A stretch of DNA of 64,000 nt from an uncultured Psychrosphaera sp. Lineage in GTDB: Bacteria; Pseudomonadota; Gammaproteobacteria; Enterobacterales; Alteromonadaceae. The number at the start of each line of letters is the position of its first letter. The stretch's first letter is position 1. The position numbers were made by a program, and so were the translations under genes. Location of the stretch: positions 1 to 64,000 of the forward strand of contig NZ_CANMSK010000023.1 of NCBI RefSeq assembly GCF_947500655.1, given 5' to 3'. The notes under the pieces are model-generated. The model searched no databases. It was not told the origin of the DNA and saw only the letters and a list, made by a program, of their open reading frames with translations. Shown here piece after piece: positions 40,616 through 49,529 of the stretch.

Positions 40616-42571
40616 TTACTTTATGTTGAAGGTTTGAGAGATCAATTGACCTTGTTGCGCAACAGAACCTTGCACTGACTTAGCCTGCTGATGAGCCTCT
40701 TCTACTGTGTGATCTACTTGCTGCATTAATGCCGAAAATGTTTCAAAATCACTTTGTTGTTCTTTGGCACAACTCATGGTCTGTAATGAAACTTCGGATG
40801 ACTTAACGGCCTTTTGCTCAACTAAGTTCGTGGTCTCTATTAAATTAGCCGCTAAACTTGTTTGCTGTTCAGCAGCCAAGGATATTTCACCAATATTAGT
40901 TTGTAACAAACGACTATAATTGTTTAATTGATCTAAAATTTGGCTAGTGTCGAGTAATGACTCTTGCGTTTTTATTGCCAACTTTCTTACTTCATCAGCC
41001 ACAACCGCAAAACCTCGTCCCTGCTCACCCGCTCGAGCTGATTCAATAGCCGCATTTAGCGCTAGTAGATTTGTTTGGTCGGCTATCGACTTTAATACAT
41101 CCATGACTTCCTGCACTTTATCGACACTAACAACCAAATCATCAAGAGTGCTATTGCTTTGATTTATTTTACTGACGGTTGCTAAATTAGCTTGCTGCAT
41201 TTGGTTGGCACCTTCACGGCCAGAAACCATAGCTTGTAGAGTTTGGTTAGCATTTTCCTGTACTTCGCCAGCTAAGGCATTTAATTGCTTATTTATTTGT
41301 GACAAATTAGCTAAGACATCTTGTGATTGCTGAACTTGTTGTTGTGTATTAATTGTTGCATCTGAAATTTGCTGAGTTTCAGTGCCAAGGGAGTTTAACG
41401 CTTGTGACACTACATTCATTTGCTGCGATTTTTTATCGTTATCGGATTCAGCGTTATCCAATAATTGATTGAAAAAACGAGCTATTTCACCAAATTCTGT
41501 CGTTGATTTGTCATCTATCCGCTCAATAGAGCCTTGTGTCACTAAGTTATTAAATGCATCGCGTAAGTAACGTAATGGTGTTAACACAAGTTTATACATG
41601 ACCAGATAATTCATGGCAGAACCAATTAAAAACAACACCAACATAGAGGCTATGATCATGGCCACCTGAGAGTACGTTTTATCTCGGCTGGCAAACACAG
41701 CTATCTCCACATCGTTTGCTAATAGTTCAAGCTCATCAATGTCGGTTTTAATTTCTGCCAGTGAAGAGGTACGTTGTAAAATAATTGCTGAAGTATTGTC
41801 TAATTCTTTTGGGTAACGATTTAACAAGCTTTGTAACTCTGATATTAAATCTTCACCTTTGTCAGTTTGCTCTTCGTCTTCATCCTCAAATAAGTCATCG
41901 CCGCCAAAAAAGTCATCATCATCTGTTTGTTCAAAAACATCTAATAAAGGTAATAATGCTAAGTTTGTTGCTAGTTGCTTAGTCTCATTTAAGTTAACAA
42001 TTAAGTTTTGTTTAGTCGTTGGGTTTTGAGAATGAATGAAGCTTTGACGAGTACTTGTTAAGTCATACACTCGATATAAAAGTTTTGATGATAGGCCTAA
42101 GTATTGTTTTGCCGCTACTTCGTTGTTCGGTGCACCTTCTTGTGCATAAGCAACTAAGCTGTCGATAGTGTCCAATATATTACGTTCTGCATTTTCTAAT
42201 AATGCTTGTTCATTACCGCTTAATTTTCCTAACGCTCGATATTTACCAGACATTTTAGTTTTTAATACTTGTAACTGCAGGGTCAATTTTGAAGTAAGAT
42301 TTTCATCAATATTGGCTGAGGATAATGCAACTAAAATACTATCAACTTGGCTTTCTGCATCACTTAACTTTACCGCGTTACCTGTGACCAAATAACTTTG
42401 AACATCTCGATAAAGCTTTACAGTGATTGCGTGATAAATAGAGCGGTATTTAGCGTAAACAAGATCGGAGTCAGTGAGTTTTACATTAGCCCAAATAGTG
42501 GAAAGTGTCATCAGTACTACGGCGGCTAATATTCCAACTGATGTTACTTTAACTAAACTTGATATTCTCAT
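40616..42571 (-). CDS. Methyl-accepting chemotaxis protein, probably Pho-regulated
   Basis: A 651-residue chemoreceptor: helix 1 (8-28), a helical periplasmic sensor (30-300), helix 2 (302-328), HAMP, and a signalling hairpin with the invariant tip ([20 protein letters not shown]). The sensor contains a strongly acidic stretch at 213-241 ([20 protein letters not shown]) that is not usual for the fold. It stands between the TonB2 operon and a dapE-like gene on the same strand. Three Pho-like half-sites lie 49-81 bases upstream of its ATG. Pseudomonas CtpL is a known precedent for a Pho-controlled phosphate chemoreceptor; the ligand here is not determined. Confidence 0.88.
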   Translation of the reverse strand: MRISSLVKVTSVGILAAVVLMTLSTIWANVKLTDSDLVYAKYRSIYHAITVKLYRDVQSYLVTGNAVKLSDAESQVDSILVALSSANIDENLTSKLTLQLQVLKTKMSGKYRALGKLSGNEQALLENAERNILDTIDSLVAYAQEGAPNNEVAAKQYLGLSSKLLYRVYDLTSTRQSFIHSQNPTTKQNLIVNLNETKQLATNLALLPLLDVFEQTDDDDFFGGDDLFEDEDEEQTDKGEDLISELQSLLNRYPKELDNTSAIILQRTSSLAEIKTDIDELELLANDVEIAVFASRDKTYSQVAMIIASMLVLFLIGSAMNYLVMYKLVLTPLRYLRDAFNNLVTQGSIERIDDKSTTEFGEIARFFNQLLDNAESDNDKKSQQMNVVSQALNSLGTETQQISDATINTQQQVQQSQDVLANLSQINKQLNALAGEVQENANQTLQAMVSGREGANQMQQANLATVSKINQSNSTLDDLVVSVDKVQEVMDVLKSIADQTNLLALNAAIESARAGEQGRGFAVVADEVRKLAIKTQESLLDTSQILDQLNNYSRLLQTNIGEISLAAEQQTSLAANLIETTNLVEQKAVKSSEVSLQTMSCAKEQQSDFETFSALMQQVDHTVEEAHQQAKSVQGSVAQQGQLISQTFNIK

Positions 42572-42619
42572 TTTGTAGCAATCTTAATGTCAGCATAATT
42601 TATGCGCAGTCTATTTAAA

Positions 42620-42652
42620 AACTGTGACCACTTTATGACGAAAATATGACAA
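42620..42652 (-). promoter_or_regulatory. Pho-box-like array upstream of the chemoreceptor
   Basis: Three consecutive 11-bp units on the minus strand begin TTGTCAT, TCGTCAT and TGGTCAC, each followed by four AT-rich or mixed bases. All three keep GTCAT or GTCAC at the same place. The array sits between the dapE-like stop codon and the chemoreceptor start. Confidence 0.6.
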
Positions 42653-42666
42653 GTAAAATCAAGTGA

Positions 42667-44019
42667 CTATTGTTTCCCAGCCACTCGATATAACACTTGC
42701 ATATATTGATTGGTTAAATCCAGAATATCTTTTTCTGTAACATATTCATTAACTTGATGAATAGTATGGCTTGGTAAACCTAGCTCAATAACCTGACAAC
42801 CATTTTTTGCAATAAATCGCCCGCCTGATGTACCGCCAGCGGTTGATAAACGTGGAAACCGTTTTGTCACATCAAAAATGGCTTGTTCAACCTCAGCAAC
42901 TAAATCAATATCTATCGGCAATGACGTTTCTGCGGTTAGAGGCTCTTCGGTTAATATTTCACTATGGATAGGTTCAATATTGGACGGTGCTGAATCGTTC
43001 ATACTGTTTGCCGTTTCGCCGGACGTGTAATATGGCTCACAAGAGCGATACCAGCGAATTGATATATCATTAGCTAACTGTTTTAGTTGCACTAATCCGT
43101 TAACAATACGTTGCTTAATGTTTGCCTCTGTCTCTTTATGAGAATAACGCACATTAAACTTTAAACTACACTCACCTGGAATTACATTATCGCCAGAGTC
43201 ACAAGTTTGAATGCTCGTGATCTCTAAATGGCTCCCAGGGAAATCATCACTACCTTGATCCCAAGATTGCTGAGTTAACCATTTTCCCATTACGACAGCA
43301 GTATGTGAGGCATTTTTTGCATTTTGCGGAAATGCCACATGACCATATTTACCAATAATGGTTATTTCGGCTGAAATAGAACCACGACGGCCTATTTTTA
43401 ATACATCGCCAGACTGGTCAAGACTGGCAGGCTCACCAACTATGCAATAATGCGGTAATTCTTGGGTTTGAGCTAAACGAGATACAATTTCTTTTGTACC
43501 ATATTCAGCATCACCAACTTCATCACTGGTGATCAAAAAGTAAAAGCTAAATTTTTCTAAGTCTAAGTTAGGTAGTATTTGTTCAAACGCCGTTAACATA
43601 GAGGCTATCGCGCCCTTCATGTCGGCAATACCACGTCCATATAATTTATCGTCTCGCTCTGACAGAGAAAATGGCTCACTGTGCCATAAATCTGTATTTA
43701 GTGCTGGCACAACATCGGTATGACCACAAAATGCAACGCGTGTAGAACCGCGGCCAATTTTTGCGATTAAATTACTAACCCCTTCGACTTCAAAGTCATC
43801 AACAGTCATACCTAAGTTTTTGAAAAAACGTTTTAAGTATTGTTGGCAACCCGCATCATTTGGTGTAATTGAGGGTCTATGCAACAGCTGAGTTAAATGC
43901 ACTTTAATTGCATTTAAATCGGCCTCATCACAAAATGACTTTAATGGTATCTCTGATACTTGTGGCGGATTTATGTTAGCTCTCATGTGTGTTCCAACTT
44001 GCATACATTTATCGCTCAT
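42667..44019 (-). CDS. Divergent DapE-like M20 peptidase (succinyl-diaminopimelate desuccinylase family)
   Basis: Zinc-dependent M20 amidohydrolase most like DapE, which removes succinate from N-succinyl-LL-diaminopimelate in lysine/peptidoglycan synthesis. Metal and catalytic positions: His100 (CGHTDVVP), Asp133 (GIADMKG), catalytic Glu167, Glu196 (GEPAS) and His421 (HTIH). The second Glu of the DapE TSDEE motif, a zinc ligand, is Val168 here (TSDEVGDA). GGTSDGRF has become GGTSGGRF, and a hydrophilic insert of about 37 residues lies at 334-370. At 450 residues it exceeds the usual 375. The start is unsure: the ATG 11 codons in (MRANINPP) has GGAA five bases upstream and is a good alternative. 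Its location beside receptor genes suggests a paralogue and not the main dapE. Confidence 0.75.
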   Translation of the reverse strand: MSDKCMQVGTHMRANINPPQVSEIPLKSFCDEADLNAIKVHLTQLLHRPSITPNDAGCQQYLKRFFKNLGMTVDDFEVEGVSNLIAKIGRGSTRVAFCGHTDVVPALNTDLWHSEPFSLSERDDKLYGRGIADMKGAIASMLTAFEQILPNLDLEKFSFYFLITSDEVGDAEYGTKEIVSRLAQTQELPHYCIVGEPASLDQSGDVLKIGRRGSISAEITIIGKYGHVAFPQNAKNASHTAVVMGKWLTQQSWDQGSDDFPGSHLEITSIQTCDSGDNVIPGECSLKFNVRYSHKETEANIKQRIVNGLVQLKQLANDISIRWYRSCEPYYTSGETANSMNDSAPSNIEPIHSEILTEEPLTAETSLPIDIDLVAEVEQAIFDVTKRFPRLSTAGGTSGGRFIAKNGCQVIELGLPSHTIHQVNEYVTEKDILDLTNQYMQVLYRVAGKQ

Positions 44020-44103
44020 CTGTTTATAATTATTAAATTAAATAACTGAAACAGATATAGCTGTAGTAATACTGTTAATTATTAATGACCTAATATGACG
44101 CAC

Positions 44104-44126
44104 GGCTGGGCTATAACAGCCCAACC
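44104..44126 (-). terminator. Hairpin after the TonB-dependent receptor gene
   Basis: A 9-bp GC-rich stem (GGTTGGGCT with AGCCCAGCC on the minus strand, one G-U pair) around five bases, 17 bases past the receptor stop. No T tract follows, so it may protect a 3' end or weaken readthrough into the dapE-like gene and not terminate fully. Confidence 0.45.
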
Positions 44127-44142
44127 TTTGCCCTGGTTTAAT

Positions 44143-46842
44143 TTAAAACTCAACTTTATAGCTCATGCTAAAGCCAACACCTTTAGTGCTAGAACGTAAA
44201 AGCTCATCATCAAATGTGATCTCTTTTTGTTCATCTAAAATATTAGTTACTTTAAATTTAAGCTGACTAGAATAAGTTGGGAAATAAGTATAGTTAACAT
44301 CTAATGAGTGAAATGGTTGTTCCATTCCATCATCAAAGCCATCAATTCCAGAAATAATAACGCGCTCACCAAATACGTTATATACCACAGTGGCTAAATG
44401 TTCCCCATTTGGTGAATCGTAACCTAATTGTAAGTTAACAACGTATTCAGAATGCCCAGTTAAGCGGCGTTCTAAGTTTGTAATGGATGTAGAAACACCA
44501 GTCTGCTCAACAATATTTTGTCTATCCAAAGTGATTTCTGAGTCACTTAAGGTAACATTACCAGAGACAAATGAGTTTTCAGCAACCTGACCAAACAAAC
44601 CTTTCAAGCTGTTCAAATCTTGTAAAAACTCAAACTCGATACCTGTTACAGTTGCATCTTCACCGTTGGCAATACGAATAAGTGGTGGACCGTCTTGAGC
44701 TGGTGATTGAACTGACTCAATTGGATTTTCTAACGACTTAGTAAATACCCCCACTGACAGATTATTACCTGCTGGCATATACCATTCCCAACGAAGATCA
44801 ATATTGGTCATATCCGTTGTTTTCAAATCTGGTGTACCTGACACTGGAAATCCAGTTAACGGATCTCTGTAAGTAGAAACAGTAACTTCTCTTAAATCTG
44901 GACGTACAACCGTTTGACTAAAGCTAGCTCTAAATTGCATTTCATCGTTTAACAAATAAGTTAAGGCTAACGCAGGATAAATACCATCATCCGCGTAGAT
45001 TAAATCAGCAACGCTTTCTTGTTCACGGGTAAAGTCAACTTCACCGGAAAATGGATTGTAAGGGATTGCCAGCTGGGTAAAGTCTTCAAAGCGGAAACCA
45101 CCAGAGACACGATATTTGTTATTAATAAAGAAGTCGGCTTCAAAATAATAAGCATCTATATTTTGCTCGGCAGTATATAAATCACCATCATTTGTCGTGT
45201 CATTCAATATAGAGCCAGTCAATGATACATTTTCTAACTTATCATTAGATAATATCTGATTTATATCATTCCCACTTAAATCAAAATCTGATGGTAATTT
45301 ACGAGTATCAAGGTTAAATCGACGATTAATTGCTTCACGTTTTTTTTCTACAAAGCTAGCACCGACTTTAAATTCCATTTCTAAACCAGACAAATAAATC
45401 GGTAAAGAGGCGTTGAATGAGAAATGTTGGACATCGTCAACTAAGTCTTGAAAGCCAAAACGAACCGCTGTATTACTTGAGCTTACAGACGATTCAGTTT
45501 CACTATCATAAATACCATCGTTATTATCGTCAGATATTATGTATATTGCTTCCACATTACTTGGCGCATAACGGTTTGACTCAGAGTCAGAATAAATCCA
45601 ATCAAAACCAAGAAGGTTTAAATCGGCAAAGGTATGTTGTCCGCTTATTTGTAATGCGGTTAAAGAACGCTCTTCATACGTTGTTTCTTTGACATTCAAT
45701 ATCGCATTATTTTCGTTTGGCGATATATTGTTTGACTGGCCAAACTTATCTTTTGACTCATCTTCTGTATCGTTAAGTGCGATATAATTTAGCGTTAATT
45801 CATGTGCTTTATTATAATTAGCACCTAAATTGATCATATAAGATGTTTTAACATTGTGAGTTGTACTTAAAATATCATCGTAACCACGTATAAAGGTATA
45901 GTTGGTTCCTTCATCAGTTTCATTAGCACTCCAGCTTTCTAGTTGGTATTCCTGCGCAACTTGCCATGAATTATCATAAGCAAATGTCGCTAAGAATCCG
46001 AACTCTAAGCTGTTGCCAACTAAAGATGTATCAAAAACGTCTCCGTATACGACATTAAAACCAACATCTGGACCTATGGCTGTTAATTTAGGTGTTAAAT
46101 CCTTATTTAAGTCCATTATCCCCTCTACACTTTCAGAGCTGGATAAGTAATCTAAAGAATCTGAGGACTCGCCAATTCCAGCCCAATATTGAGAAATGGA
46201 AGATGGCGCATCACGAGTACCATCATCTTGGCCTAACCAATCAGTATCACTACCGGTTGTAGTTAAACCATCATCAAAGTTATTCGTGTTTCCACCAATG
46301 CTTGCACTAATATTAAATACATGACTATCAGGAATACTTTTTAAACGAATATCCACATTACCACCACCAAAAGCAGCGGGCATTGAAGGAGAAAAAGATT
46401 TTTGAACTGCTAATCCTTCAATTATTTCAGCAGGAAATAAATCCAGTGGAATAACAGAACGAGTCGGATCTGGGCTTGGTACTGCAGCACCATTTAATTG
46501 AGTTGATGAATAACGCTCACCCAAACCACGTACATAAATAAATTTACCGTCAACTAAGGTTAAGCCCGTTACACGGCGTAGTGCCGCAGCAGCATCACCA
46601 TCACCGGAACGTGAAATTTGCTCAGCACCCATGATGTCAGCAACAAATGCTTGATTACGTCTCTCTTCAATAACCGCAGCTGCGCTGCCTTTTAGGCGTG
46701 TACCCGTGGCAACAACCTCTTCAATATAATCATCTTCTACGGCTTTATCATCTTCTACAGCATAAGAAGATATTGGTATTAGTGAAGATACAATAGCAAG
46801 TGTCATTGCTGATAAAGTAAAAATTGGTGACGATTGGCTCAT
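44143..46842 (-). CDS. TonB-dependent outer-membrane receptor, probably Pho-regulated
   Basis: An 899-residue outer-membrane transporter. Signal peptide (cut after SSYA), a TonB-box-like IEEVVATG at about 40, plug domain (DGDAAAALRRVTGLTLVDGK, YVRGLGERYSSTQLNG), then a long 22-strand barrel ending in an aromatic-Phe terminus (SMSYKVEF). The PLDLFPAEIIEGLAVQKSFSP pattern places it in a large group of receptors with mostly unknown ligands. A four-unit Pho-like array lies 58-101 bases upstream, and a Pho-controlled lipoprotein gene is next upstream on the same strand, so a phosphorus-containing ligand is the best guess. The TonB2 operon 3.6 kb away is the probable energiser. Confidence 0.9.
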   Translation of the reverse strand: MSQSSPIFTLSAMTLAIVSSLIPISSYAVEDDKAVEDDYIEEVVATGTRLKGSAAAVIEERRNQAFVADIMGAEQISRSGDGDAAAALRRVTGLTLVDGKFIYVRGLGERYSSTQLNGAAVPSPDPTRSVIPLDLFPAEIIEGLAVQKSFSPSMPAAFGGGNVDIRLKSIPDSHVFNISASIGGNTNNFDDGLTTTGSDTDWLGQDDGTRDAPSSISQYWAGIGESSDSLDYLSSSESVEGIMDLNKDLTPKLTAIGPDVGFNVVYGDVFDTSLVGNSLEFGFLATFAYDNSWQVAQEYQLESWSANETDEGTNYTFIRGYDDILSTTHNVKTSYMINLGANYNKAHELTLNYIALNDTEDESKDKFGQSNNISPNENNAILNVKETTYEERSLTALQISGQHTFADLNLLGFDWIYSDSESNRYAPSNVEAIYIISDDNNDGIYDSETESSVSSSNTAVRFGFQDLVDDVQHFSFNASLPIYLSGLEMEFKVGASFVEKKREAINRRFNLDTRKLPSDFDLSGNDINQILSNDKLENVSLTGSILNDTTNDGDLYTAEQNIDAYYFEADFFINNKYRVSGGFRFEDFTQLAIPYNPFSGEVDFTREQESVADLIYADDGIYPALALTYLLNDEMQFRASFSQTVVRPDLREVTVSTYRDPLTGFPVSGTPDLKTTDMTNIDLRWEWYMPAGNNLSVGVFTKSLENPIESVQSPAQDGPPLIRIANGEDATVTGIEFEFLQDLNSLKGLFGQVAENSFVSGNVTLSDSEITLDRQNIVEQTGVSTSITNLERRLTGHSEYVVNLQLGYDSPNGEHLATVVYNVFGERVIISGIDGFDDGMEQPFHSLDVNYTYFPTYSSQLKFKVTNILDEQKEITFDDELLRSSTKGVGFSMSYKVEF

Positions 46843-46899
46843 TGGTTACTCCTGAGTCATCAGTAATCTATTAATAATTTTGATGACATATTAGGAGTC

Positions 46900-46943
46900 A
46901 TATGTGACAGTTTCATTAACCAATAGTTACAACTTTATGACAA
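46900..46943 (-). promoter_or_regulatory. Pho-box-like array upstream of the TonB-dependent receptor
   Basis: Four 11-bp units on the minus strand begin TTGTCAT, TTGTAAC, GGTTAAT and CTGTCAC. Units 1, 2 and 4 fit the CTGTCAT half-site, and the spacing is exact. It lies in the 705-base gap 46843-47547, which otherwise holds three terminators and a possible small RNA. Confidence 0.6.
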
Positions 46944-47023
46944 AGACTGTTTGGTGGATTTTAAACTGGCTTTGTTAGTCTAAACTCCACATAAACAATT
47001 ACAGCTCTGACTTTTCTAAAAGC

Positions 47024-47051
47024 AAAAAAAAGCCGCAAATATAATTGCGGC
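47024..47051 (-). terminator. Terminator of the candidate small RNA
   Basis: On the minus strand a GCCGCAA / TTGCGGC stem is followed by eight T. Its stem is nearly the same as that of the terminator at 47216-47246, with a conventional gene only upstream of the latter. Confidence 0.75.
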
Positions 47052-47115
47052 AAATGAACATGTTCACATGAAAAAACATACTCGTTTATTAACATCTATA
47101 AGATATTAATACCCA
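47024..47115 (-). ncRNA. Candidate small RNA of about 90 bases
   Basis: A -35-like TGACAT (47146-47151) and a -10-like TATTAT (47122-47127), 18 bases apart, precede about 90 bases that end in the strong terminator at 47024-47051. The region has no convincing reading frame and contains the 12-bp palindrome TGAACATGTTCA (47054-47065). It lies between a preceding terminator and the receptor gene. There is no similarity that I recognise; the call rests on promoter plus terminator only. Confidence 0.3.
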
Positions 47116-47215
47116 TTCAGAATAATAGGTTTGCATGTCTAAAATATGTCATCTGTAACATTATTTTGATTAATTTTAATAAGTTAAACTCGGGTTAACA
47201 GGCTATAAAAAATAA

Positions 47216-47246
47216 GTAAAAAAAAGCCGCAAATATTATTTGCGGC
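47216..47246 (-). terminator. Second terminator downstream of the helix lipoprotein gene
   Basis: On the minus strand GCCGCAAAT / ATTTGCGGC with a 3-base loop runs into a long T tract. It lies 300 bases past the lipoprotein stop, behind the first terminator at 47457-47488. Confidence 0.7.
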
Positions 47247-47456
47247 CGAATACAACAGGGGTTTAAAACACATATTAAAGCTAACGAGTAACTTAATATG
47301 CTATTAGTGTAAATGCTTTAAATGACAAATAAATGTCTTAAATATGTTTGTTTTATTTACCCTTTCTATTTTTATTTACATTTTATACAGAGCTTTTTAT
47401 AGATCTGTTGGTATAACTCGGCTTGTATAGCTAATTAAATTGTTAAATTAGGCGCA

Positions 47457-47488
47457 TAAAAAAACCAGCTACGAATAGCTGGTTTTTA
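47457..47488 (-). terminator. Terminator of the helix lipoprotein gene
   Basis: An 11-bp stem (AAAACCAGCTA / TAGCTGGTTTT) with a CGAA loop, flanked by A and T tracts, lies 60 bases past the stop codon. It works in both directions. Confidence 0.85.
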
Positions 47489-47547
47489 TTAGTTTTAACT
47501 GTAGTTCCAGTTAAAAGCTGCGGTACATATACTGCAAGTATTTACTA

Positions 47548-48945
47548 TTAGTCTTCTAAACCAACAGCCCAACCAGCAGTCCAATCATTAGCAGAGTCTT
47601 TAACTGCACCAATGAAATCAACAGTATCAAAGAATGTTCCAGTCGGTTGAGTAACAGCCGTTGTATCGATTGTGAATATTCCGTTTAACACTGCAGCCAT
47701 ATCGTCAGCTGTAGAGTTACCAGAGTTAGTTGCACTAGCTGTCCACCATGTTGATAAGTCAGTCATAGTCACACTTGGAAAGTCATCCGTGCTACCGTTT
47801 TTAAAGTTTTCTTCACACGCGATTACTGAACTATGGAAATTAATTTCACCATCTTCTAAGTGACCTTGAGAAACTGAATTACCTTCAACTTCTAAACATT
47901 CACCAAGAGCGTTAGTAACGATTACATTATAGAAAGAACCTTTAGTTCCTTCACGTAAGTAGATACCTTCTGAATCATCATCTCCATCGAAAGAACCACC
48001 AATGATTGTCATGTTAGAGATTGTTGGGTTAGAAAATGGTTCTAACTCAGGTGTTGAACCATCGTTATCAGCTTCAATACCACGGTTAGCGTCTTCAGTT
48101 GCATGCTGCTTGATAAGAACAAACTGCATATTTCCGCGGTAGCCATTATCCCAATCTACAGAGTCATCTTGGTTTTCTGTTAATACTAAATGTTTAACGT
48201 CAACAGTTCCACCAAAGAACTCTACACCATCATCGGCATTTGCATGTACTTGAACATAATCAACTTCAGTACCAGAACCTACACCACCAAATGTGATACC
48301 GTTTAATTCATTACCACTTTCAATTTCATAACCAGCGTATTTAATAACTAAGTAGTTTAATGTACCAGAGTTATCTTCATCATCCGTTCCACCAAACACA
48401 GCACCATCAAATGCACCTTCAACCTGCAAAGAACATGTTGTGCCGTCATCTGGACATTTGTTAGAACTTGCATTACCAAGAATAACAAGTCCACCCCATT
48501 GTCCAGCACCAACAGTTTCACCAAGTACATCAGCTTTAGATGTCATAGTAATTGGATCTGTTGCTGTGCCTTCAGCTTCAATTTGTGAACCGCGGCTAAT
48601 AACTAAATAGTCATTACCTGTTTCACCAAAAATAGTAACACCTGGGTCAATGCTTAATATTGTACTGTCTTCATTATCATTACCAACTGCAACAGGACCG
48701 CTTAGTGCGTATATTTTATCTGCAGTTAATGTCATATCTGATGTAATTGTACCTGAGATAATTTCAATATCAGCAGTTTCACCAGTCGCTTCTAAATACT
48801 CAGCTTCTAGCTCTTCTTCAGCTGTAAGTTCAACAACTACTTCTACTACTTCTTCAGTTACCTTATCGTCATCACTGTCACAAGCGGCAGTCATAGTTAA
48901 TGCTAGTGTTATTGCAGAAAGTTTAAATAAGTCTTTAAGTTCCAT
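47548..48945 (-). CDS. Lipoprotein with right-handed parallel beta-helix-like repeats, probably Pho-regulated
   Basis: A 465-residue lipoprotein. I start it at the ATG at 48945, seven to eight bases after GGAG, which gives signal MELKDLFKLSAITLALTMTAAC with lipobox TAAC (Cys22). An acidic linker (VTEEVVEVVVELTAEEELEA) follows. The rest has the repeated short-strand pattern of a right-handed beta-helix (GVTIFGETGNDYLVISRGSQ, GQWGGLVILGNASSN, VDYVQVHANADDGVEFFGG) with a disulfide-like CPDDGTTC. Similar proteins occur next to TonB-dependent receptors in several proteobacteria; their function is not known to me. Its upstream region has the longest Pho-like array of the window, so it is probably a surface component of phosphorus-compound acquisition. 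Confidence 0.8.
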   Translation of the reverse strand: MELKDLFKLSAITLALTMTAACDSDDDKVTEEVVEVVVELTAEEELEAEYLEATGETADIEIISGTITSDMTLTADKIYALSGPVAVGNDNEDSTILSIDPGVTIFGETGNDYLVISRGSQIEAEGTATDPITMTSKADVLGETVGAGQWGGLVILGNASSNKCPDDGTTCSLQVEGAFDGAVFGGTDDEDNSGTLNYLVIKYAGYEIESGNELNGITFGGVGSGTEVDYVQVHANADDGVEFFGGTVDVKHLVLTENQDDSVDWDNGYRGNMQFVLIKQHATEDANRGIEADNDGSTPELEPFSNPTISNMTIIGGSFDGDDDSEGIYLREGTKGSFYNVIVTNALGECLEVEGNSVSQGHLEDGEINFHSSVIACEENFKNGSTDDFPSVTMTDLSTWWTASATNSGNSTADDMAAVLNGIFTIDTTAVTQPTGTFFDTVDFIGAVKDSANDWTAGWAVGLED

Positions 48946-49008
48946 TACATACTCCAAATACATTTATAGTTTGATTGAATTTAAATATCGAGGTGTAGAT
49001 TAAGGACT

Positions 49009-49074
49009 TAAAATGACAAAACAGTGACTGTAAAAAGACATTAACTTGACAGTTTTATTACGTAACAATGACAA
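49009..49074 (-). promoter_or_regulatory. Extended Pho-box-like array upstream of the helix lipoprotein
   Basis: Six 11-bp units in one register on the minus strand. Their first seven bases are TTGTCAT, ACGTAAT, CTGTCAA, ATGTCTT, CAGTCAC and TTGTCAT; five of six keep GTC at the same place. It lies 64-129 bases before the start codon, in the 353-base gap 48946-49298. The remainder of that gap up to the tRNA shows only a small ACAAGA/TCTTGT palindrome and no gene. Confidence 0.7.
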
Positions 49075-49298
49075 GATTCTTGTAAGCCACGTATTTAGCG
49101 GGGTGTATTTTAATAGCTACTTTATAGAATATAATTAAAGTAGATTATTTTGAGTAATTGAAGGTTTTTATTTATATATTTTATCAAAGTTGGATAATTT
49201 AAGTTTTATTCTCTTAATATTTTTTAACAAAAACAAGAGAAGAAAAGTCATTAGTTAAGTAAACCGTGAATTATCCACAAAGTTAACGCAGTGTTAAT

Positions 49299-49375
49299 TG
49301 GTCGGTATGAGAGGATTCGAACCTCCGACCCCTTCGCCCCCAGCGAAGTGCGCTACCAAGCTGCGCTACATACCG
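49299..49375 (-). tRNA. proL: tRNA-Pro (anticodon GGG)
   Basis: The 77-base minus-strand sequence folds as a cloverleaf: acceptor CGGTATG / CATACCG, D arm with AGCGCAGCTTGGTAGCGC, anticodon stem CTTCG / CGAAG around the loop CTGGGGG (anticodon GGG), and T arm GGAGG TTCGAAT CCTC. The CCA end is encoded, with discriminator A. It closely follows the E. coli proline GGG tRNA. Confidence 0.97.
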
Positions 49376-49529
49376 ACTTTGATCACTAAAATACCATTTG
49401 ATTTTATAAATATCCACTAGAACAGTGAAATTATCAGACTCTAAACATAATAAATATCAATAGGTTATATTTTTACACGGGTGAATATCGATTAATTAGT
49501 TCGGCTATCGCCCGTCTAAAATTAAACTA

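Noticed and set aside
44104..44126. Classical intrinsic terminator after the TonB-dependent receptor
   Set aside because: The stem is strong but has no T tract on the minus strand, so it was listed at low confidence as a hairpin only.
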